Assembly (NCBI GenBank): GCA_902611845.1
Contig: CACMAX010000007.1
Location: 1-64,000 of the forward strand
From: an uncultured Pelagibacteraceae bacterium
Lineage (GTDB): Bacteria > Pseudomonadota > Alphaproteobacteria > Pelagibacterales > Pelagibacteraceae
DNA: 64,000 bases
Reading direction: 5' to 3'
Positions 55,924-64,000 of the stretch are shown here, one piece after another (the stretch's first letter is position 1; the number at the start of each line of letters is the position of its first letter). Position numbers and translations under genes: made by a program. The notes under the pieces are model-generated. The model made no database searches and was not told the origin of the DNA. It saw only the letters and a program-made list of their open reading frames with translations.

Positions 55924-58419
55924 TTATTTAACATTGGCTTGTAAATAATTTAAAATGGAATCTGTCCCACCTAAAACGCTCTCAAACAATTCAATAGCCT
56001 CAACGTCGTCTGTTTCTTTAAAGTAATCATAGTGACACTGTTGGTTTTTTGCAATTTTCTCATTTTTAGTCATACTTATGAAGCTCATCCAGCCCCATTG
56101 ATTTAACAATCTAGAACCACATTTACTTTGAATATTTTCGCTGTGTCTAAAGAAAGGTATAATAGCATCTTCTCCTGGTTCTTCTCCAATATTAATCACT
56201 AAAATTTGATCATCAGTATCAAGTTTTCTCTTATAAACTAAAGCTTCTTCAAGTTTAACTTTCTTATCAACTTCATTTATTAAATTTCCTTTAATAATTG
56301 ATTTATATAATTGATCTTCTTTTTGCCTTTTTGGTTTAATTGGATTTGTATTAGATGAGAAGTTTACATTATTTGATTTAAGTTTAAATATTCCATTTTC
56401 ATAATTAAATATTGTAAAAATATCTTTCATTGGTTCTGCAATTTCCTCGGTTATTTTCGCTTTAGCTATTTTTTTTATATCATTTGGTAAAGTTCTTAAA
56501 TTTTCATTATCTTTTAAATATTTTAATATAGAATTTGTCCCAGCTAAAATAGCTTCAAATAATTCCAAAGACTCAGCATCATTAGACTCAGAAAAATAAT
56601 TATGAATACATTGTTGGTTTTCTGCAAAATTTACATTATTAGTTTCACTTACAAAATTCATCCAACCGCCCTCAATGAAATTTAACTCCATAAATAACAT
56701 GCCACATTTATTTATAATATTTTCACGGTGTCTAAACAAAGGCATGATTGTATCTTCATCTGCCTTCCTTCCTATATAAACAGCTAAAATTTGATCCTTC
56801 ATTTCATCTGTTAATTTATCCTGGTAAACCAATGCTCCATCAAATTTAATATTTTTATCATCTTCAGATATCAAATTTCCTTTGATAAATGCTTTATATA
56901 ATTGGTGATCTTTTTGTTTATTTGGCTTAATAGGATTTGTGTTTGATGCAAATTTTACATTATTTGATTTAAGCTTAAATGTACCACCTAACATATTGTT
57001 AAAAATTTTAAATTCAGAATATCTAAATTTTTTTTCATAATCTTTTGGTTTTTCAGATAGTTTTTTTGTCCAAAAATTGTCCCCTTCTGACATTATATTT
57101 GCATTAAATATCTCTATTGGTTGAATATGATAATATGCACCATGGAATGGATGAACTTTAACTTCATGAGGTGAAAATTTATCCTCAAGCCACTCAGGAT
57201 GTTTCTCTGTCACAAATCTTATTGACCAATTGATATAAGATTGTTTGTCCGGGATCCTCCCTATTTTCAAATCATGCTGGTAATTTTCAAGACCACCTCG
57301 TTCATAAATAACGTGTTCCATATGTGTTTTAAAAGGTTTTGTTCCACATGATGCTGCGCCAACTCCTTTTTTTGCTATATGTTTTATTAAAGTAATATCA
57401 TCATATATTTTGAAAAGTTGCTCGTACGCTTCAGCTAAAGTTTTTCCATGTCTTGTTTTATAATCAAGAAGATTAAATTTTGCTAAATTCAATAACTCCA
57501 CATTAGTAGAAAATAATTGGCTTGTAGAGTATGAATATCCAATTGCTTTACAACCTTTTGCTGCTGTTGGAATAAAATATCCTTCGTCACCAATCATGCT
57601 TAAAACATAGTCTAAATCCCACAACCCTTTAGACCAAAGTTCTTTATCTTGCATAACTATAGCCAACGCTAATTCAGCTGAAGCAAATCTCAATCTTACA
57701 GTTCCACAATTATTAACTTTATATTTTTTTCTATTCAGCTTCATAGGATTTTTAATTGGACAAAGTTTTGTTCTACTACGATTGCCATCTCTATCAAGTC
57801 GTTCAATCATTGCTTTATCTTTAAAATAATTTTGGATAGTTTTATGCTGATCTTCTGTAAAATTGAATTGATCATAATTAACTGCATAAAATGTTACTAG
57901 TGGAGAAAGAACACCCCATAACTGATAGTCTCTTGGATTAAAATTATCCTTCCCTGAATTTTTGTAAACCCAATTATCTTTTTTGGCAGTTGCAATTTTT
58001 AATATTATTTCTCCATGTAAATCGATTCCTCCCTCAAAATCTATTGTGGCATAACTCATTAAAGATCTCTGACATTTTTTAAAAATTTTTTCTTGAATTG
58101 TAGGAGTGCTTGGCACTTGAAATTCACTTATTACTTTTGTGCATAGTTTTTTTGATAAAATTTTTCCATCAATCTCATCTTTCCAAAGATAATTAGTGTG
58201 AGACCAATTATTGGCCTGTATATTTGTTCGATAAAACTTATATCTGTCATAGTCTTTTATAATTCTATTCACTTTAGGTAGTGGAACCTTAAGAAGCTCA
58301 CTGGATCTAACATGATCATCCATCATCTCCTTAGCTTCATCTGAATAAATTTGTTCTGCTAATATTGGATTTGTAAAAGTAAAAATTGAAAATAATAAAA
58401 ATATTAAAAATTTTTTCAT
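55924..58419 (-). CDS. Secreted alginate-lyase-like (alpha-toroid) protein with tandemly duplicated C-terminal domain (element 2 cargo)
   Basis: Signal peptide MKKFLIFLLFSIFTFTNPILA; NCGTVRLRFASAELALAIVMQDKELW...DEGYFIPTAAKGCKAIGYS resembles alginate lyase-family toroids; two related C-terminal blocks each beginning FKLKSNNV. Confidence 0.6.
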   Translation of the reverse strand: MKKFLIFLLFSIFTFTNPILAEQIYSDEAKEMMDDHVRSSELLKVPLPKVNRIIKDYDRYKFYRTNIQANNWSHTNYLWKDEIDGKILSKKLCTKVISEFQVPSTPTIQEKIFKKCQRSLMSYATIDFEGGIDLHGEIILKIATAKKDNWVYKNSGKDNFNPRDYQLWGVLSPLVTFYAVNYDQFNFTEDQHKTIQNYFKDKAMIERLDRDGNRSRTKLCPIKNPMKLNRKKYKVNNCGTVRLRFASAELALAIVMQDKELWSKGLWDLDYVLSMIGDEGYFIPTAAKGCKAIGYSYSTSQLFSTNVELLNLAKFNLLDYKTRHGKTLAEAYEQLFKIYDDITLIKHIAKKGVGAASCGTKPFKTHMEHVIYERGGLENYQHDLKIGRIPDKQSYINWSIRFVTEKHPEWLEDKFSPHEVKVHPFHGAYYHIQPIEIFNANIMSEGDNFWTKKLSEKPKDYEKKFRYSEFKIFNNMLGGTFKLKSNNVKFASNTNPIKPNKQKDHQLYKAFIKGNLISEDDKNIKFDGALVYQDKLTDEMKDQILAVYIGRKADEDTIMPLFRHRENIINKCGMLFMELNFIEGGWMNFVSETNNVNFAENQQCIHNYFSESNDAESLELFEAILAGTNSILKYLKDNENLRTLPNDIKKIAKAKITEEIAEPMKDIFTIFNYENGIFKLKSNNVNFSSNTNPIKPKRQKEDQLYKSIIKGNLINEVDKKVKLEEALVYKRKLDTDDQILVINIGEEPGEDAIIPFFRHSENIQSKCGSRLLNQWGWMSFISMTKNEKIAKNQQCHYDYFKETDDVEAIELFESVLGGTDSILNYLQANVK

Positions 58420-58439
58420 ATATATTAATAATAATATTC

Positions 58440-58470
58440 TATCTCTTTAACGTCTAGTCTACGTCTAGTT
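58440..58470 (+). repeat. Element 2 right arm-type repeat: TATCTCTTTAACGTCTAGTCTACGTCTAGTT
   Basis: One mismatch to 55858-55888. Confidence 0.9.
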
Positions 58471-58548
58471 TAAGAAAATTTATTATACATATTTTCAAAT
58501 AATAATAGGTTAAGGTTTTATTAAAATGTAGGATTTGATGGGATTTAA

Positions 58549-58578
58549 GACTGTATGAGACTGTGTGAGACTATAAAA
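58549..58578 (+). repeat. Three tandem 10-bp units GACTGTATGA / GACTGTGTGA / GACTATAAAA
   Basis: Read directly; lies between the element 2 right arm and copy C. Confidence 0.7.
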
Positions 58579-58595
58579 TATCTCAACGCTATGTT

Positions 58596-58636
58596 TTTTA
58601 AGTCCTTTGTGTCTACCAATTTCACCACGAGGGCAT
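58596..58636 (-). pseudogene. tRNA-Leu(UAA) 5'-half fragment, att-like core copy C (outer boundary)
   Basis: 41 bp identical to 53763-53803. Confidence 0.93.
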
Positions 58637-58666
58637 GAGTTATTTTCATGAGTATTTATGCTAATA

Positions 58667-58695
58667 TTTATAATTGAACAAGTTTAATAAGTAAA
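58667..58695 (-). promoter_or_regulatory. Putative ancestral tRNA-Leu promoter (copy C), TTTACT-N17-TATAAA, now reading toward the element 2 gene
   Basis: Consensus-like hexamers about 31 bp upstream of the tRNA 5' end; conserved at copy B. Confidence 0.6.
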
Positions 58696-58723
58696 TTTTT
58701 TAATGTAATTTATTAATTAATTT

Positions 58724-60436
58724 ATGAATAATTTAGAACAAATTGTTAACAATATTAAATCAAGGAATTTGAAAAAAGCTTTAATAGAATGTGAAAAGCA
58801 TAATGTAAAAGGAAATGACTATTTAATTAATAATTTTAAAGGTGTTATACATTCTATGCTAAATAATTCCGTTCTTGCAGAAAAGTTTTTTAAAATATCA
58901 CATGAGCTAAATGAAAGTTTTGAGGATCCTTTAAAGAATCTCTACATCATTTGTATTAAAAAAGGAAAATTTGAAGATGCAATTAATTTTGCAATAAAAT
59001 TGTGTAATTTAGATAATTCAAATGATTTATTTTTATATCAACTTGCTTACGCGTATGAAATATCCAACCAAAATTTATTAGCTATTGAGTATTATGAAAA
59101 ATGTTTAAATTTAAAAGGTCCAAATAAATTAAAAGCATTAAACAACGTTGGTAGTATTTATCTAAAAAATAATAAGCCAAAAACTGCACTTAAATATTTT
59201 TTAAATGCAAGTGAAATTAAAAAAAATGATAAGATAATTATAAATAATTTACTTTTAAGTTATATTAAACTTAAAAACGAAAAAAAAGCAGATGAATATT
59301 ATTTAAAAGTAGAAAATATCGATAAAAATTTTATTGGTTTTTTATACAATAAAGCTCAATATTTTATTCTTAAAGAAAATTTTGAAGAGGCAATCGAAAT
59401 ACTAGAAAGTAACAAAGATAATATTAAGTTCTTAGTAGTATTAATAGAACTTTATTTCAACATAGGTGAGAATAAAAAGGCTAAATTCTTATTTGATAGT
59501 TCATTAGATACAATCAAAAGAGATAAAGATTTTTATAACTTTGTTGGCATAAGGTTTTTGAGAGAAGGTAATTTTGAAGATGGATGGAAATATTATGAAT
59601 ATAGAGGCTCAAAAAACACAAATAAAGTAAATAATGCTAAAGAATGGAAAGGCGAGGATTTAAAAAATAAGAATATTTTAGTATTTAGTGAGCAAGCTTT
59701 AGGCGATTCAATTATGTTTTCTAAATATGTTCATTCTTTGGGAAACATCGCTAAAAGTGTAAGTTTTGTAGTCAATAAAAATATAAAAAATATTTTTAGA
59801 GGTGATTTAAAAAACATAAAAATTGAAACTGAAGAAACTATTAAGAATTTAAATTATGATTTTATAATCTCATTAGGATCTTTAGTAAAATTTTTTTATA
59901 AAAATAAATATGAATTGCATGATGAATTAATTTATAAAAATATTGCCCAAGTAGAATATTGGAAAAATAAAATGGGCAAATCAAAACCAAATGTAGGGTT
60001 AGTTTGGTCAGGATCCTTTAATGGTCCTAATCAGCCATTCAGGTCAATTCAATTAAAAAATTTGGTAAAAATTTTAGATCTAGATATCAACTATTATGCT
60101 TTACAAAATGAAGTTTGGGAGAGTGATAAAAAGTACTTCAATGAAGATAAAATTTTTGATTGTGGTAAATATGATCTTGCAGAAATAACTTCAATAATTC
60201 AATGTCTTGATTTATTAATATCAGTTGATACAGGAATATTGCACATATCATCTATGCTGAATAAAGAAACTTGGGGAATTTTTAATTTATATCCAGATTG
60301 GAGATGGGGAGCTCTTTATAAATTAAATCCTTACAAATCTTTGACGGAAATAAATCAAACAAAATTTAATCAATGGGAAGATGTAACAGAGCAAATATAT
60401 CAAAAATTAAAAGATAAATTTAATTTAATTAACTAA
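58724..60436 (+). CDS. TPR-repeat protein with glycosyltransferase-9-like C-terminal domain
   Basis: TPR-like helical repeats (LLAIEYYEKCLNLKGPNKLKALNNVGSIYLKNNKPKTALKYFLNASEI), then VGLVWSGSFNGPNQPFRSIQL and LISVDTGILHISSML. Confidence 0.75.
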   Translation: MNNLEQIVNNIKSRNLKKALIECEKHNVKGNDYLINNFKGVIHSMLNNSVLAEKFFKISHELNESFEDPLKNLYIICIKKGKFEDAINFAIKLCNLDNSNDLFLYQLAYAYEISNQNLLAIEYYEKCLNLKGPNKLKALNNVGSIYLKNNKPKTALKYFLNASEIKKNDKIIINNLLLSYIKLKNEKKADEYYLKVENIDKNFIGFLYNKAQYFILKENFEEAIEILESNKDNIKFLVVLIELYFNIGENKKAKFLFDSSLDTIKRDKDFYNFVGIRFLREGNFEDGWKYYEYRGSKNTNKVNNAKEWKGEDLKNKNILVFSEQALGDSIMFSKYVHSLGNIAKSVSFVVNKNIKNIFRGDLKNIKIETEETIKNLNYDFIISLGSLVKFFYKNKYELHDELIYKNIAQVEYWKNKMGKSKPNVGLVWSGSFNGPNQPFRSIQLKNLVKILDLDINYYALQNEVWESDKKYFNEDKIFDCGKYDLAEITSIIQCLDLLISVDTGILHISSMLNKETWGIFNLYPDWRWGALYKLNPYKSLTEINQTKFNQWEDVTEQIYQKLKDKFNLIN

Positions 60437-61725
60437 ATTAAGCTATATTGATATTGCCTAGCTTCAATTATTTCTTTTTTCAAATTTAGTTCAACGTCAT
60501 CCAATGTTATAAATTCATCTTTCATTATATCCTTTTTTAAAACTGCATTATCAGTAAAACCCATAGGTAAAATCTTTTCCTTTTTTGATTTTTCTGAGGA
60601 AATTAATTTTCCTCTGGCACAATAACCCCCTTCTCCATCAAGTCGTTCACCGGCTTTTAAATCTTTTTTTGCAAGACTAGCTATTTCAGCATTAAAATTT
60701 TTTGTATGACCCGTAGCTTTATTATCAAGAACTATAGAATAAATTGATTGAGCTAACTCTAATCCAATATAGTGATAAGGTCTCCAAATAGCTGAATAAC
60801 TTCCAGAAGAATCTGTAACCATACCATAGTCTTTAAAGCAATTTTTTACATATTCATTTTGAGCTTTAATAACAATATATACTCCCCATCTAAGATCGTT
60901 AGGAATGTCCTTTTTATCAAAATCAATGCTTGAAATCACTTCTACCTGACCAGAATGATCTAATATACCACCTTCAGATTTAGGTATTAGTTTTTTTGCA
61001 ATATCATAAACTCCTATTGGCGGATAAGTTAATCCATTATTTGGACACTTTAAATTTGTTGCGTTACTGACCGCGCACATTTCAATTGAGGATTTATCTC
61101 CACATAAAAAACTATTAAACATTTTAGGATTCATCCCTGACTCATTTTCGGCTCTCTCTTTAGTTATACCATAGTGACTCCAAACAGTTTCTGGTGTGGA
61201 ATATTCAAATGATGGATGATATTTTGTACCTTTGCCTGCGCATACAACTTCAAACCCATTTAATTTTGCCCATTCAATTTGTTCTAATATTAATGATGGC
61301 TGATCACCATAAGCCATTGAACAGATCACATTATTTTTCTTTGCTAAATCAGATAAATATTTTCCACATAAAACATCTGCCTCAACATTTACCATTATTA
61401 CATGTTTCTTATTTTCTATTATTTTTTTTGCATGGATTGTGCCTGCTATGGGATTACCTGTAGCTTCAATAAATACATCAATTTCTCTATTAAAAACTTT
61501 GTCTAAATTATCTGCAAAATTAATATTTTGTATAGTTTCGCTAGTTAATCCACTATTTAAACAATTTTTTTTTGCTCTCTCAATATCAAGTTCTATGATT
61601 GTATCTATAATGATTTTGTTTAATTGATTATATTGAGCGAGAAACATTGAAACAAATTTCCCACAGCCAACAAAAGCAACTCTTATTGGTTTTTTTAAAT
61701 TTTGAAGTTTAGTATATAAATACAC
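60433..61725 (-). CDS. NAD(P)-dependent oxidoreductase (Gfo/Idh or homoserine dehydrogenase-like) with SAF-like C-terminus
   Basis: RVAFVGCGKFVSMFLAQ Rossmann motif; C-terminal KKDIMKDEFITLDDVEL SAF-like. Confidence 0.7.
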   Translation of the reverse strand: MYLYTKLQNLKKPIRVAFVGCGKFVSMFLAQYNQLNKIIIDTIIELDIERAKKNCLNSGLTSETIQNINFADNLDKVFNREIDVFIEATGNPIAGTIHAKKIIENKKHVIMVNVEADVLCGKYLSDLAKKNNVICSMAYGDQPSLILEQIEWAKLNGFEVVCAGKGTKYHPSFEYSTPETVWSHYGITKERAENESGMNPKMFNSFLCGDKSSIEMCAVSNATNLKCPNNGLTYPPIGVYDIAKKLIPKSEGGILDHSGQVEVISSIDFDKKDIPNDLRWGVYIVIKAQNEYVKNCFKDYGMVTDSSGSYSAIWRPYHYIGLELAQSIYSIVLDNKATGHTKNFNAEIASLAKKDLKAGERLDGEGGYCARGKLISSEKSKKEKILPMGFTDNAVLKKDIMKDEFITLDDVELNLKKEIIEARQYQYSLI

Positions 61726-61729
61726 AGAT

Positions 61730-62047
61730 CTATCTTAATAAGAAAAAAATAATAAACCAATAAGATAATAATCCTGAAACAATAGTAGCGATTACACTCC
61801 TTGAGTAAAATCCAACAACTAAAGCAACAATTGCACCATAAATTTTTGGATCTGTGATTTCTACTAAAAAACCAAAATCATTAAAAAAAACACCAGGAAA
61901 TATTATTGCTGGAAATACAGCTGCTGGAACATAATTAAGAACTTCTTTAACTTTTGTTCCAAGCATTTCTCTATCAATTAAAGCTACCATGGCCATTCTA
62001 GAGAAATAAGTAACAATTCCAGATACTATAATTGAAAACCAGGTCAT
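61730..62047 (-). CDS. AzlD-family branched-chain amino acid transport protein
   Basis: 105 aa small membrane protein paired with an AzlC-like gene. Confidence 0.8.
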   Translation of the reverse strand: MTWFSIIVSGIVTYFSRMAMVALIDREMLGTKVKEVLNYVPAAVFPAIIFPGVFFNDFGFLVEITDPKIYGAIVALVVGFYSRSVIATIVSGLLSYWFIIFFLLR

Positions 62048-62730
62048 TTTTTAAACCTCAACATTATAAATGCAGCAATTAGAGCGACTATAGGAGATAA
62101 TATTATGTAAGATTTAAATGGCGCATTAAATAAAATTAATGATGCAAATCCAGATACCAACATCACAAAAACATGATCTAATTTTCTTAAGTCATTTACA
62201 ATAATCGCTAAAAAAGTGAGAGGGATAGCAAATTTTAAACCCAATTCTTCGGGAATAAATGAGCCCAATATAATTCCACTAATTGTGGATAACTGCCAAC
62301 AAAACCAAAGTGTTACTCCTGTACCAAGAACATAATAATGTGGATTAGATAAATTTTTATTCTGTCTTAAATACTTATTAGATTCTGCAAAGCCTTGGTC
62401 CACAATAAAATAAGATATAATTAATTTTTTAATAAAGCTCAGTTTCTCTAAATACTCAGATAAAACTGCTCCATATAATAAATGTCTCGAATTAATTACT
62501 CCAACTGATGTAATTGCTACTAATGATGAAGCGCCACCTGATAAAAGTTGCATAAATATTATCTGTGAAGCACCACCAAAAATAATCAAGGAAGTTGCGT
62601 AAACTAAAATTGGATCAAAACCTAATTCAACACCAATAGCTCCAGTTATAATTCCAAAAGGAATTACTGATAACATATGAGGTAAAACAGCAACTATACC
62701 TTTAAAAAATATTTTAGATTTTGAAAGCAT
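62044..62730 (-). CDS. AzlC-family ABC/LIV-E type permease
   Basis: IPFGIITGAIGVELGFDP, GGASQIIFMQLLSGGAS, NSRHLLYGAVLS. Confidence 0.85.
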   Translation of the reverse strand: MLSKSKIFFKGIVAVLPHMLSVIPFGIITGAIGVELGFDPILVYATSLIIFGGASQIIFMQLLSGGASSLVAITSVGVINSRHLLYGAVLSEYLEKLSFIKKLIISYFIVDQGFAESNKYLRQNKNLSNPHYYVLGTGVTLWFCWQLSTISGIILGSFIPEELGLKFAIPLTFLAIIVNDLRKLDHVFVMLVSGFASLILFNAPFKSYIILSPIVALIAAFIMLRFKK

Positions 62731-62733
62731 TAA

Positions 62734-63138
62734 TTAAAAGTTCACTAAAGCTTTTTTGAGATATTTTTGATCTAATTTACAATCTTTATAGCCTTGTTTA
62801 ACCACATTTAGATATCTTTCGGTTGGATATCTAAAAATTGTTTTTTTAGGCATTATATAAGTCATCACTATATTGTTGTAATACTTAAAATACATTTTTT
62901 TATATAAAATTGGATAGTCTTCATAAATATCTAATTTTTTTTCATCACTTTTCGATATCTCATACAATCCACCAGGCACGATGGAGTTATTTTTCTTTTC
63001 TATATCTGCTGCACGATATTTGCTTCTGAAATTAAGTGTGTAACCTTTTAAATTAATTTTTTTTAGATATTTTGAATCTTTACATCTTCTTTTCATTTGA
63101 AAATGATTCAGATTACTACCGTAAGCAAAATAAAGCAT
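62734..63138 (-). CDS. Gamma-glutamylcyclotransferase family protein
   Basis: LYFAYGSNLNHFQMKRRC, GGLYEIS motifs. Confidence 0.85.
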   Translation of the reverse strand: MLYFAYGSNLNHFQMKRRCKDSKYLKKINLKGYTLNFRSKYRAADIEKKNNSIVPGGLYEISKSDEKKLDIYEDYPILYKKMYFKYYNNIVMTYIMPKKTIFRYPTERYLNVVKQGYKDCKLDQKYLKKALVNF

Positions 63139-63140
63139 AA

Positions 63141-63890
63141 TTAACGCTCAACTATTTCAATTTGTTTATCTTTAACAAATTTAAGTATTTCTGAATTACA
63201 TTTATCTATTTTTTTTTTATCAACTGATCGAACAACAATTGATACTCCTAATTTTCCAGCTTTAAAAAATGGATAGCTTCCAATTTCAACTTCAGAATTA
63301 TTATTTTGGACCTCTGTTAAAGATTTAGCTATTTCACTTTCAACAGTTCTTAAATTAATTGTTTCACTCAATATTGGCTCCCCTCCAACCAAAAGGTTAT
63401 TTAAACTTCCAAGCATAGCTTTCATAATAGATGGAACTCCTGGAAGACAAAATACATTTTCAACATAAAAGCCAGGCGCACCACTAGATGGATTTAAAAT
63501 TAAATTAGCGCTAACAGGCATTTTAGCCATCTTTTGTCTACCTTCATTAAATTCACCTGGCTTATAATAATTTTCTAGTATTGAAAAAGCCTCTTTATGA
63601 AAACCGTATTCAATATTAAATGCTTTAGAAACAGATTCTGCTGTAATATCATCATGAGTGGGTCCTATTCCTCCTGTGGTAAATATATATGAATATTTTT
63701 CTCTCAGTTCGTTAATAGTATTTATAATAATATTTTCATCATCAGGAATCACTCTAACTTCTGCAACAGGTATGCCTAATGAATTTAACCAAATAGCTAA
63801 TGTGCTTGTGTTAACATCTTGTGTTCTGCCTGACAGAACTTCATTACCGATAATTAAAATACCAGCATTTATCTCTTTTTTATTTTGCAT
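63141..63890 (-). CDS. Molybdopterin-binding / CinA N-terminal-like protein
   Basis: AGILIIGNEVLSGRTQDVN, IFTTGGIGPTHDDITAESVSKAF; internal Met at 63890 preferred as start. Confidence 0.85.
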   Translation of the reverse strand: MQNKKEINAGILIIGNEVLSGRTQDVNTSTLAIWLNSLGIPVAEVRVIPDDENIIINTINELREKYSYIFTTGGIGPTHDDITAESVSKAFNIEYGFHKEAFSILENYYKPGEFNEGRQKMAKMPVSANLILNPSSGAPGFYVENVFCLPGVPSIMKAMLGSLNNLLVGGEPILSETINLRTVESEIAKSLTEVQNNNSEVEIGSYPFFKAGKLGVSIVVRSVDKKKIDKCNSEILKFVKDKQIEIVER

Positions 63891-64000
63891 ATGTAAATAT
63901 AAGTAAATTTGTATGAAATTTACAGATAGCCTTATTAAAGGAAAATTATTAAAAAGATATAAGAGATTTTTCGCCGATATAAAAGTAAATAGCAAGATTA

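Noticed and set aside
53716-58700. CRISPR array
   Set aside because: Repeats are few, irregularly spaced by kilobases, and no cas genes are present; att/arm architecture explains them
53716-58700. Complete prophage or autonomous ICE
   Set aside because: Only three cargo genes across two segments; no integrase, replication, packaging or conjugation genes seen

Overview
This is a 64 kb, very AT-rich, gene-dense alphaproteobacterial window whose gene content and order look like SAR11/Pelagibacterales (inference, no search run). Core content: the 3' end of a sarcosine oxidase operon (soxBDAG), gatCAB, pyrB/pyrC, plsY, topA, ugd/galU, panC, mgtE, lipB, and one continuous ~28 kb minus-strand block of ribosomal protein, RNA polymerase and translation genes (tuf-tRNA-Trp-secE-nusG-rplKAJL-rpoBC-rpsLG-fusA-S10-spc-alpha-rplQ), followed by rlmB, five intact tRNAs, nadK and a short accessory region. 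The most interesting part is 53.7-58.7 kb. Next to an intact tRNA-Leu(UAA) are two displaced copies of its 5' half (41 bp, identical by eye), which bound two tandem small insertions. Neither insertion has a recognisable integrase. Each carries its own near-terminal repeat pair built from tandem 11-bp units (ACTACACTAGA x2 in one, ACGTCTAGTCT x2 in the other), and each carries only one or two cargo genes (MORN plus PDZ proteins; a secreted alginate-lyase-like protein with a duplicated C-terminal domain). The displaced tRNA copies keep an apparent sigma70 promoter pointing into the cargo. I interpret these as serially inserted, trans-mobilised mini integrative elements that replace the tRNA's 5' half and promoter. 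No similarity searches were possible; product names come from reading the translations.
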